This document shows positions 54,551 through 64,000 of a stretch of DNA of 64,000 nucleotides, piece by piece (within the stretch, counting starts at the first letter, position 1; each line of letters begins with the position of its first letter). Both the position numbers and the translations under genes were made by a program. The notes under the pieces were generated by a model that did not search any database, had not been told where the DNA came from, and saw only the letters and a program-made list of their open reading frames with translations. Source of the stretch: Sipunculus nudus (lineage: Eukaryota > Annelida > Sipuncula > Golfingiida > Sipunculidae). Location of the stretch: assembly GCA_026874595.1 (NCBI GenBank), contig CM049319.1:17123601-17187600 (forward strand). The letters are read 5' to 3'.

Positions 54551-57500
54551 ATGGAGGACCTAAAACCATTGCGCAGTCCAGAGATCAAATACACTAAGGC
54601 AAGTCTGTATAATTTTTTTATATGAGATGAATAAATTTACGCTGACCTATGCCGAGAAGGTTATGTTTTTATCCGTTAAGTTTGTTCGTATATTTTGTTC
54701 TGTGTTTTATGGTCGCAGCAGAATTATATACTAAACTGAGCACGAAAGAAGTAAGTAAAGGCGGGTCCAGTCCGTTAAACTTGCCTTGGCAACATGACAC
54801 CCACTGCATTATGTCAGCCGATTTTGACACGGAAGGATCAGTGCATTATAATATTAGTTTATAAGAAGAACCTTGAAATATTGGATCCGGATGAAGGGGT
54901 GGATCCAGTAGAATCATTACTGAACTAGAAACCTGTATTGTAAGGAATGCAGTCCTGCGGCTCAATATATGGAATGTTTCCCCGATCCGTGTTAGCTTTC
55001 ACTTATTTGGCCCATATTCTCAGGTTCATTCGTTCTTAAGTGACTCTACATTTGTGAATATTGCTTGAAGACGTTTCTTGGATCCACATCATGTGCCTGA
55101 TCCACACCAAAATCTAGTGCACTCTTCATTGTCCCATTTCCGTAAAGCCTTGAATATTTATGAGATTCCGTTCATGATTGGGTGAGGTATGTTGTGAACA
55201 AACACACATACACACAAACGGGGATGAACACGTACCCTCCTTATGTTGGCAATTATTATATTTCGTAGATATGCACCAGCTGGTTTTACAGTTGTCACTA
55301 TACCTGAAAAAGACTGGGGAAAGGTGGATTTGTTAGTTAGTAATAAGGTATATATCTAGCAGTGACCCACCACATATATAATATGCAGCCAACCCTTTTT
55401 TTCATGATCGGTTATTTATTCAGTACTCTAAGAGTCAACTCCCGTAGCTAAGTAATGTCACGTCACGGCCATTTCATCATTTATGGAGCCAAGGGCAAAC
55501 TCTATGCACCGAATGGAAATACAGGAACACTCTTTGGCATAAATATTTTGTTGAATTAACGAATGAGGTCACATGTTATCAACATTCAGTAAAAAAATAT
55601 AATGACAGCTAATTTATGTTTACTCCAAGATTCTATATCCGTCTTTAATAAGTAGGGGCTTTTCATATAAAACACATTGATATCTATATATAGATGGATT
55701 ACTGAGCGGCAATTACCTTCCAATTCAAAATAAGTTGTCATTTAAATAAAACCGTGTAAGGCCCTTTCTATACATTTAAGATAATCAACTAAAATATTGC
55801 AAAATCTTATTTATAGACTCTGTTTTCATCCACTTCAGATTTTAACATAATTTTATTTTACATTTTTATTCTGCGTTTATCAAGCTTGTACCCTTTCAGG
55901 CCTTGGGCAGTGGAAAACAGCCTCATTTTCCCTATTGTAAATACGGTCCTTAAAACGATATATCTCATACATTGTCTTATCATGCATTCATTGATCGATT
56001 TATAAGGCAAAAAAAAAAAGCTATGGTTCTCAGGCACTTTTTTCATAAATCAGTGCTAACGGGCGATTTTTTAACCCTTTTTTGTATGTTTGATAAAAAT
56101 GTCATATGACAGGGAAAAACCATGATCACAACAGATTTTTTTGCTAAACAGGTAAAAGCACCATATAACAAAAGAAATCTTATAAAAATTGTATTATTTT
56201 ATCTTCTTAAAAGATAAAAATCAATATCATTATTTCTGATGCGGGGGTTAAAATTGACGCGGGTCGTGCCAGGGAACCATACCCTTTTTTTTTAGCCTTC
56301 AGCAATAAAAAATATTGTTTAATGGAGTCCCCGCTCCCATGCATTTTTAGTGTTTTTTATTGCACTTTAATACCAAGTCATTGGTAAAAATGCTAATTTG
56401 TGCTATGGCACAATTTTCCCTAAGAGAATTTTTAAAGTTAATGAAAATGGACTCAATTTTGTGGTAATCATATAGCCTTTTTCGAGAACTGATGCAAATC
56501 TGTGTAGTTTCTAAGCAAGTTGGCAAAATTACATGCATTATGTCTCGATCAGTGAATAATAAAAAAAAAAATCGCCTCATTATATTCTCTGTTCCCAATA
56601 CGTCCGTAGAACAATAATTTTTACGTGTGGCTTTAATGATCAATTTTGGACCCGAGTACTGGAAATGAATTGATTATTCCGACTCTACAACTAAACAAGT
56701 CTTTCAGCGCTAATGAGCAACACTATAATCTCGATCCAACTTCTGTCACGATGTTAACAGCAGAGAATAATATATTTTCTAATAATTTTAAGTAGACAAA
56801 ACATGCAACACTGAGACAAGAAACTTCATATTAAGGCTATTCTTTTTTTAAGTTTATTCATTTTCTTTTTTTTTTTTTTTTACTCTGACAGCTGTTTATC
56901 AACAATGAGTGGGTTGATTGTAAAAGCGGTATGACAATCCCCATAATCAACCCGGCCACGGAACAGCAGATAGCGGAGGTCCAGGAAGGCAAGGAAGTAA
57001 GTCTCATTAAAACCATATAATATTTGTATTAATAAGTGTATTATTAGTCCTTTTTGGCCGAGGTCAAATATTAACAAATAATAATAAATAATATCATTTA
57101 ATACCGCGCCAATATCAAACACTCAGTGCTGCTCAGTAGCGCCATTACAGGAAAAGATAAAATATATATAGATAAAAATTAAGAAAACGTTAAGAAACTA
57201 AAACAACTTATTGCATTGAGATAAATAAAATTAAAAATATGATGTTAGGATATGCTATAAATTGCAGCTAAGAGTTCATGATGTTCCCATTAAAAATGTA
57301 ACTAAATGCAGGCATAGTTTATACAGAGCAAAACCTTAAACTTTAAAATGCAACCTGAATCAGATAGGTTTTTACTTGTCTTTTGAAACCGTTATAATTA
57401 TCACACATGCGGTGTTCTAAAGGTAACTCGTTCCATATTTTTTTGCGCAGCCACTGAAAAAAAAAGATCACCATATGTTCTCGTATGAGCAGCGGGTTGA

Positions 57501-60500
57501 CACAAAAGATGCTGGTCACTAGAGCGTAAACTACGTGATGGCTGGTACAAGCTCAGCAAAGTATAGCTTGGAGCACTACCGTAAAAACATCTGTGTGTGA
57601 TGTTTAAAAAAAAAACCCATCCCGGCACACGGGCTTCCTACATCCAAATCAACTGCTTTATACGCCGTTATGGTTCTGTGTGTAAGTATAAACACAGTCC
57701 ATGCGTGTCTGCATGCTAACCTGATTATGACTGCGTGTGTGACAAGTTAGGTCCGACCTTGTGCATCCCGACAACTCCCAAATATGGATTAGACACATGA
57801 AAGAAGAAACACATAAGAATCACCGGTTTGAAATTTGAAAAAATAAAAATGATTTGTGAAGTCGCGCGGAACGGCCACCAGGTGGCGTGCACATTATGTT
57901 TATATTTTTGCTGAACTGATCGAACCCAATTTAGTAAGTTTCGTTTCTGGTATTTGTGTGCCAGTGAAAACAGAAAACACGTGTTTGCTTATCCTAACAA
58001 GAATGCGTGACCAGGTCTCCCATAATGCGCATGCGCGATAACTTCCAAACTAAGAAGAAGAAACATGAAAGAGGAAACACAGAATAATCACGGGTTGGAA
58101 GCTTGAAAAATCTTAATTCGTGAAGTCATGTGGTAGGGCCACCAGGTGGCGTGCGCTCTCTTTATGTTTTGTGTTACTGATCGCGCCCCATGCAAGTTTA
58201 CCTCCACTTGTGCACAGGAGCAGGCAAACAGGTAAATGACGCAATGTTGGCAGAAACCATATACTTTAGTAATATTTCAGACAGAAGGCACTATACATCA
58301 TGTAGTTTTAACATCTCTGGCAGCTGAACATATCCCTTGAGCCAAAAAAGGGGCCATTTGTCTTCGTGTTATGTATAAATATATTATGCTAAGCGTATAT
58401 GCAGCTGTTGGATACTGATGTGTCCCATGTATATTTCAGGCCGACATAGACAGAGCTGTGGCTGCAGCACGGAAAGCTTTCGAGATCGGATCAACATGGA
58501 GGACGATGGACGCCTCCGCTAGAGGGCGCTTGTTGCTGAAACTGGCTGATCTCATCGATCGTGACAGGCTTTATATAGCCGTAAGTACCTCAAACCTCAT
58601 ATATGAAAACCTTCCGTCGGATGTCGTAATTTCCTTTTTTAATGTTTTGTAATAGACCTATTCACCTCCCTTGTGACTTTACTAAATATATATTTTTTGG
58701 ATATATATATATATATATATATATGAACTGTATGTAACTGTGACGCCCCTACAGGCAATTAATAAACACAAACACATGCCCATGTTGACAAATATATGTA
58801 GAAGTTGAAAGGTCATCAGTTAAAGGTGGTGCGAGCAGGTGAAGCAACGCCAGCTTTTGTAAAAAAAAATCTGAATTGCCGCCAGATATCCTTGTTGGAC
58901 ATTTTTAAAGACGACCGTCGGACATTTTTGCGCTCCTGCGTTTGAACATGTATTTATATACAAAATGACGACCTTTGCATCATGCGATCGGTGCGTTTTG
59001 GCTTTCTTTCATAAAGGGCACGAGATATTATCTTTGTTTAATAAATTTCGGATATCGGAATAGACCCCTTTAAGCTATGTCCAACGGATAGACTTGAAGT
59101 GATCTTACAGCCATCTATGAAGAACTGTTCTGCTTGTAATTGTAATTACTATGTTGTGTTTAGAGCGATTGTTTACAGTTGTTAAATCTGATTAAGCATG
59201 ATTTAATAATTTACAAACAAATTTTCTCTCAGAGTCTAGAAACACTGAACATTGGGGAAACGTTTAGTCGGCTCTACAAAGGAACGATAGCAGGAACCAC
59301 AAAACTACTGCGGTACGCAGCGGGCTGGGCTGACAAGATAGTGGGCCAAACCATTCCCGTCGGTAAGAACTGGGCAGTTTTGATAACAAAGAAAATCAGT
59401 CTTGTATAAAACAATCATGCAAATGTTCATATGACCACAGATGACGCTAGATAATGCAGACAGCCTGTCATTGGTTAATTTAGAATTTGTTTCTATCCAT
59501 TTTAGAAATATAACAGATTTGCAGATAGAAATGGGTATAGATTAGCATTTTGCAAAATATGATGATACTATTTACTCACTTCCTAAGACCACGTCGTTTG
59601 CTTTACGCAGTTACAAGACTGTATAAGGAAGGCCAAGCTAACCTCAAATTATAAAGGATAATTGCCAAAATTACCTTTTACCGGTATATAGCAATAAGAT
59701 ATCTATTGTTGATGGTTGTATATACATACATTATATCAGTGATGTGCTAATTAATCGATGACATATTTTTTATTCATTTTGCATTTTTGCATAATCCATC
59801 ACAAACGATAATGTATCTACATGTAAAGAAGTCACATTTCCAAGAATAAATATTTTCTCAGGTGTATTATTTTATCACATCTTGAGAGTGAACAGAGAGC
59901 TGGTAAACTTTACAATAATGCTATAGCATGCATTGCTTTTATTCTTCAGGCATGCCCTTCTTCATTGCAGCAAAACCAGCATAGGATAATTTAGGAATAT
60001 AGAGAGTGAATTAAACTTACATCAATTTTACAAAACAAATAAAATATTATATATATCACTTTCACAATAAATTTGGTATTAAACAATCATGTACTTTAAA
60101 TTTTGTACATAACAGGATCTAATTATTTGATATCAAAATTTCACATATTAAATAATAAAATATTAACAGTTACTTATATTCTCATATTATATAATCAGAT
60201 AAATTAATATCGTGAAAAAATGGTTCATTTAATTTTCAAAATATAAATTAACATAATTTAAGATATTGAATGAAGGTCTTTAAAATTGGTACTATGAAAT
60301 AACAGACAAGTATTAAAAGAATAGTTTTAAAAGAATATGTATATAAATTAACTAGATCATACATGTGCTTGCAGTATGACTTTATCTAAGTGAATTTAGT
60401 ACTGGTATAGGTTTATATAGCATTGTAGGCTTCAATACTTTATGGGTAGTGAAAACACCATAAGCTTATCATAAACATTTTGGGTCTGCACTGGGTCTGG

Positions 60501-61331
60501 TTCCATATTATATTTTTCTTGAATGTGTGTTATTGTAATCTGTATGATTAAAATGCAAAGTGGTTTGTGAAAATAAATCAAGGTACATTTCAGAATATGC
60601 ACATGGATTGATGGATGTGAGATAATAATACACAATAATAATACACTATTTATCTGTCTCTTAACATTACACATGCGTCTGTTTATCCATGGTTTACTAA
60701 TCAAAGGTCAGATTGTGCCAGGTAACTTATTTGGCTGTGACCTGCTCTGTCTAGTACTCTTATGTAATTAGCACCAGTTGTCACTAGCAATGTGGCAGCT
60801 GGCCAATGCTTGTCTCAACAATAGGCACATCCTGGGCAATAACTGGACAAGAACTGAGTCTGTTCAGCATTATTTGCTGATATGGTTCATGATCAAGGGG
60901 CTCACAGGAAGTAATAGAAAGTAATATGTATTACTCTATTACTTTGCCTTCTGTTTCTATTACTATTACTATTACAGCTCAAATTTTTGAGTCTATTACT
61001 ATTACTATTACTTATTACTATTACCCCATGTCTGGTAAAGAAGTCACATTTCCAAGAATAAATATTCTTATCCAGTCAGAGAAAGAAGAAAGAAGGAAAG
61101 CAAAGCAGCAAACAGCATTAAACTGAAAGTGAAGGTCAACAATTAGGCTGTTACCTCTACATTTCAGCGTGATAACTGAATTTACTTCATTCATTTCGAT
61201 CATCGGTTGTTATCCTTCAAACATCGAACATAATTTTTCAACAAGTGCCGGCCAATAAATTTTATACGGCAGGACGCCATTTTTCGAACACCTTTTTTCC
61301 GAAAACTTGTTTTTTTCGAAATTTAAATTAT

Positions 61332-61388
<57 letters not shown>

Positions 61389-61799
61389 GTGGTGTACCGA
61401 TTAATCGATTAAATTGATGAATGGTCGTTTTCTTTCAAAATCAATTAAATCGATCGCACTTTTGCATAATCGATTAAAAACAATTAGGTATGCACAAGCA
61501 AAGAATCTAATCCTGTCAGAGATATACAACCACAAACAGCATCAAAACGAAACCTAGCTTGAGCAGCAAGGAATTGTCTGACGGCAAGTCGACCTTGGAT
61601 GCGGATGCATTGATGGTTTCATGATGAATACCGATGTACATATCAGAATATTAACTGGGGTCAATATTGAAGGTACTAGTATACAGCAGGTTTCAAGATT
61701 ATATATAAAAGTACATAAAATAATCTATTAATAATCGATCATCGGTCGTTTTTATTCTTCAATCATCGATTATGATTTTAAAACCAATTCCTACCACTA

Positions 61800-61850
<51 letters not shown>

Positions 61851-62762
61851 CAGTGAAACCTCGTTGTGTCGAAGTCGAAGGGACTGGTGAATTTACTTCG
61901 ACACATCCGGAGTTCGAGACAACCGATGTTCATTATATTCAACCTTCTTCAGCCTCGATTATAATCGATACATACTGCACATGTATATGGCCTATGTCAT
62001 ATAATCCTCACAAATGTTCTATATGAAAGAACAACACAAATTTTATATACATTTTTATATTAATAATAAAAGACACATAAGTACCACCAAAATTAGGATT
62101 AGGTTAATCAAGAAAGTGAAATTAGAGCACATACATTTCCGTGTATAAAAGAACCCAAATCATTACATGATTGGCCAGATAATTTTTCAGTTCAACTTTA
62201 TCCTAGACACATCAAAGGTAAGAAGTGGATAATGTTTGGTTTATCAATAACTCCTCATTAATGCTTTGTCGGCGACAGAAGAAAGGTATGTTCATGAGTG
62301 ACTCATTGGCCAAACAAGTAAACAACCGACTAGGTATGTCAGCCAACGCGCGAGATGAGTAAGATCCTTGCCGGTATTAATTGTGTAACTAGTCATCGCG
62401 GCCAGGGTATGATTGTTGGACCGTGCACAACTGTTGTCCAAACATTAAAGCAGCAGGACCTTGAGTCGACAGCGCCATCGCGCTTGATGAGTGAGAGCCT
62501 GGTCGGTATTAATTAATTATGACTGGTCATCACGGCCAAATCATGATTGACGGGCCCTGCACAACTGTTATCCAATTATGGCTTCGAGTTAAGCGATAGA
62601 AATATTAGCTGGGGACCAACAAAACACCTCGACACATCCGACTTCGACACAAGCGGAGTTAAATTAGTAAGGTTTTAACTATTTTTTTTTGCAGGGACCC
62701 CACGTTCGACTTCGACACATGCGGGAATTCGACTTAACCGAGTTCGACACAACGAGGTTTCA

Positions 62763-62829
<67 letters not shown>

Positions 62830-63720
62830 CATACATATATCGGTATTTTTTTTGCACAGATGGAAATTATATGTGCTACACCCGACATGAGCCTGTTGGC
62901 GTGTGTGGATTGATTACATCCGTAAGTACAGATCATGTAAGGCCATCGAATTTTCAAAAGTAGAGAAAATAGAAAATGGTACGTTTATAAGTACCAGTTT
63001 TACAAAATCCGCGCATGTTCTGCGTAGGCTTGTCATATTGGCACACTATTACACTCAAAACGTATCTAAATATAAAACATGTTGATTGTTGTCAGTGGTG
63101 TCATCTGTTCATATAGTCCTTCCGCTAGAAAAATCCGGCGCAACATTAACAAAAGCACGCTGTAAAGCCTTTGACCTTCCTGACTCTGAATACGCTCCCC
63201 TTGCAGCGGTTACACTGCAGTCGTTCCATCATGCACCGTTTTATGTGACCGCTGCTTTGTATGGCAAGATTCTCTGGGTTCGACCGCTAGGGTCGGCACA
63301 GAACACAGATTTGTAATCCGACCAACAAGAGCCGGTGCTGCATGTTTAAAAATTTGAGCTGGATAGTCAATGCCATACCACACTCCCATTTATTCGAATC
63401 GAGGAGTGATTATGAAAATGCATGATTTTCAATTGCCGGTTTAAGGGTTTTTTACCTTGGATGTTAAAGGGTGTTATCCACTTCTAGAGAATACCAACCG
63501 CTACCACCTGTGTCAGGGAGAATGCCCAACATTAGTTATTAAAATATTCATACATTCTACGTAAAATAAAGTTTGAATTTGAAATGTATAGAGTCACAAC
63601 CCGGCCTTCCTGTTGTTGTGGGAGCTTGGACCAGCCCTGGCCTGTGGCTGTACAGTCGTGTTGAAGCCAGCGGAAGAGACCCCGCTAACCACGCTCTACA
63701 TAGCCAGCCTATGTATGGAG
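54551..63720 (+). CDS. ALDH1A-like: ALDH1-type aldehyde dehydrogenase, first six coding exons (3' part outside window)
   Basis: Exons: 54,551-54,598; 56,892-56,996; 58,440-58,580; 59,233-59,362; 62,860-62,921; 63,592-63,720. Phases join in frame to give 205 residues covering the NAD-binding N-terminal part. The start [16 protein letters not shown] has a good ATG context (ACCATGG), an in-frame stop just upstream and no mitochondrial presequence, so the enzyme is probably cytosolic. Family blocks follow in order: [77 protein letters not shown]. The lysine and glutamate of KPAEE, which contact NAD(P), are kept. The family oxidises aldehydes (for example retinal) to acids. Intron 1 starts with GC. 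At the exon 5/6 joint the usual PWNFP is replaced by SSHNP, putting His where the active-site Asn (ALDH2 Asn169) normally stands. The catalytic Cys and Glu are beyond the window. Confidence 0.93.
54599..54604 (+). other. GC splice donor of ALDH intron 1
   Basis: The exon ends ACTAAG and the intron begins GCAAGT. The rest of the donor is optimal, as is usual for GC-AG introns. The matching acceptor is a strong T-rich tract followed by CTCTGACAG at 56,891. Confidence 0.8.
54920..55245 (-). mobile_element. Dispersed element, family R2, copy 5 (ALDH intron 1)
   Basis: Shows AAGGAATGCAGTCCTGCGG, AGTGACTCTACATTTGTGAA, GATCCACATCATGTGCCTGA, GAGATTCCGTTCATGATTG and CACACAAACGGGGATGAAC. Confidence 0.7.
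56022..56281. mobile_element. 260 bp MITE, copy 2 (ALDH intron 1)
   Basis: Same inverted ends and interior as 54,084-54,354 with scattered differences and small indels. Confidence 0.8.
57401..57628 (-). mobile_element. LINE reverse-transcriptase C-terminal fragment (ALDH intron 2)
   Basis: The minus frame reads [12 protein letters not shown], then [18 protein letters not shown] and [16 protein letters not shown]. This matches the conserved run after the RT domain of CR1/L2/RTE-like LINEs (APxYLxxLL, PxRxLRSSxxxLL, YGDRAFSxAAPxLWN). It ends in a premature stop and lacks all upstream RT motifs. Opposite in orientation to the host gene. Confidence 0.75.
57690..57945 (+). mobile_element. SINE-like dispersed repeat, family 3, copy 3
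   Basis: Contains CATGAAAGAAGAAACACATAA, GAACGGCCACCAGGTGGCGT and GAACTGATCGAACCCA. First member of a tandem pair with 57,960-58,235. Confidence 0.65.
57960..58235 (+). mobile_element. SINE-like dispersed repeat, family 3, copy 4
   Basis: Contains CTTATCCTAACAAGAATGCG, AACATGAAAGAGGAAACACA, GTTGGAAGCTTGAAAAATC, GGGCCACCAGGTGGCGTGCG, CTGATCGCGCCCCATGCAAG and CACAGGAGCAGGCAAAC. The fullest copy of the family. Confidence 0.7.
58699..58724. repeat. Short (TA)n microsatellite
   Basis: TA run in ALDH intron 3. Confidence 0.95.
61851..62765. mobile_element. Pogo/Tigger-like non-autonomous element
   Basis: Left end CAGTGAAACCTCGTTGTGTCGAA and right end its exact inverse, finishing at 62,765. TA dinucleotides stand at or two bases outside each end. 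Repeated TTCGACACA phrases occur in both arms. Interior has no transposase. A 158 bp relative is at 36,809-36,966. Confidence 0.85.
62767..62826. repeat. (TA)n microsatellite next to the exon 5 acceptor
   Basis: Perfect TA run between the pogo-like element and ALDH exon 5. Length variation here could affect the acceptor context. Confidence 0.95.
62922..63591. other. ALDH intron 5
   Basis: GT-AG intron of 670 bases. The acceptor (GAAATGTATAG) has a weak pyrimidine tract. A GC-richer patch at 63,130-63,330 has an open frame without any motif that I recognise. Confidence 0.6.
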
Positions 63721-64000
63721 GTATGTACAAAATTTAATAAATCTTTAATATGCATATATATACAAATAAATATACATCAGGTTTCGAACGTATCAGTCAA
63801 CGAATCCCTTAAAATTAATTGATGTAAATAATCGAATAAATTTTAAATATAATTCTATTTTTATAAGGATTAATTATTGGTTAGGGTATTCCAAAATGTT
63901 CTTACACTCCTGTAGCCGTGACCATGCTATGTTCACCCGACAACTCGTTTCACCTTTTTCTGCTAGCAATAACAGGATTTGCTGCGTATCAATTCCAAGC
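63721..64000. other. Start of ALDH intron 6
   Basis: Begins GTATGT. The next expected exon block (AGFPPGV) does not appear before the window ends. Confidence 0.7.

Larger units (their letters stand above)
59363..62859. other. ALDH intron 4 (3.5 kb)
   Basis: Holds an (ATTACT)n tract at 60,955-61,020, TA microsatellites at 61,339-61,385 and 61,803-61,848, a pogo-like element and another TA run at 62,767-62,826 that ends only about 33 bases before the exon 5 acceptor. Several ATCGATTAATCGAT-like phrases occur at 61,400-61,470 and 61,730-61,770. No other exon recognised. Confidence 0.7.

Overview
The window looks like nuclear DNA of an invertebrate animal, most probably a mollusc or another lophotrochozoan. 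Introns follow the GT-AG rule (one is GC-AG), genes are sparse, and the sequence is AT-rich. It is full of TA, AAT and CA microsatellites, tRNA-derived SINEs, MITEs, LINE fragments and a GCTCAGCTGA/CCGTCCGT-type element of a kind I associate with molluscan genomes. The species cannot be fixed from the sequence.

Layout. Bases 1-18,660 hold no gene that I can support. They contain repeats, including a 4.26 kb foldback-like element (3,425-7,681) with about 490 bp inverted ends and a LINE 3' fragment inside it. Bases 18,665-33,381 (minus strand) hold the most interesting locus: a tandem array of three related units of a secreted six-cysteine peptide gene that I cannot assign to a known family. 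The unit at 29,060-33,381 is intact: TATA box, signal peptide exon, acidic propeptide exon ending in Lys-Arg, three exons for a 78-residue mature peptide, and a poly(A) signal. All intron phases match, giving a 134-residue precursor. The units at 23,134-25,111 and 18,665-21,109 lack the first two exons and have splice-site or coding damage, so they look like relics. Bases 34,044-36,966 are nested DNA-transposon remnants. Bases 37,966-40,353 (plus) encode an intronless 795-residue somatomedin-B plus seven-TM (class B, methuselah-like) receptor. Bases 42,419-46,062 are a tandem repeat and a 3.1 kb mollusc-type mobile element.

Bases 50,601-51,125 (minus) encode a single-exon syncollin-like secretory protein. 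Its poly(A) signal lies 10 bases after the stop, but there is no in-frame ATG before its signal peptide. Bases 54,551-63,720 (plus) hold the first six coding exons of a cytosolic ALDH1-type aldehyde dehydrogenase that runs off the right edge. Its first intron uses a GC donor, and the position normally occupied by the catalytic-site Asn (Asn169 of ALDH2) reads as His in the most natural splice model.

The genes do not form an obvious pathway. Two of the four loci (the six-Cys peptide and the syncollin-like protein) encode small secretory-pathway products. The clearest candidate for something undescribed is the six-cysteine peptide array.
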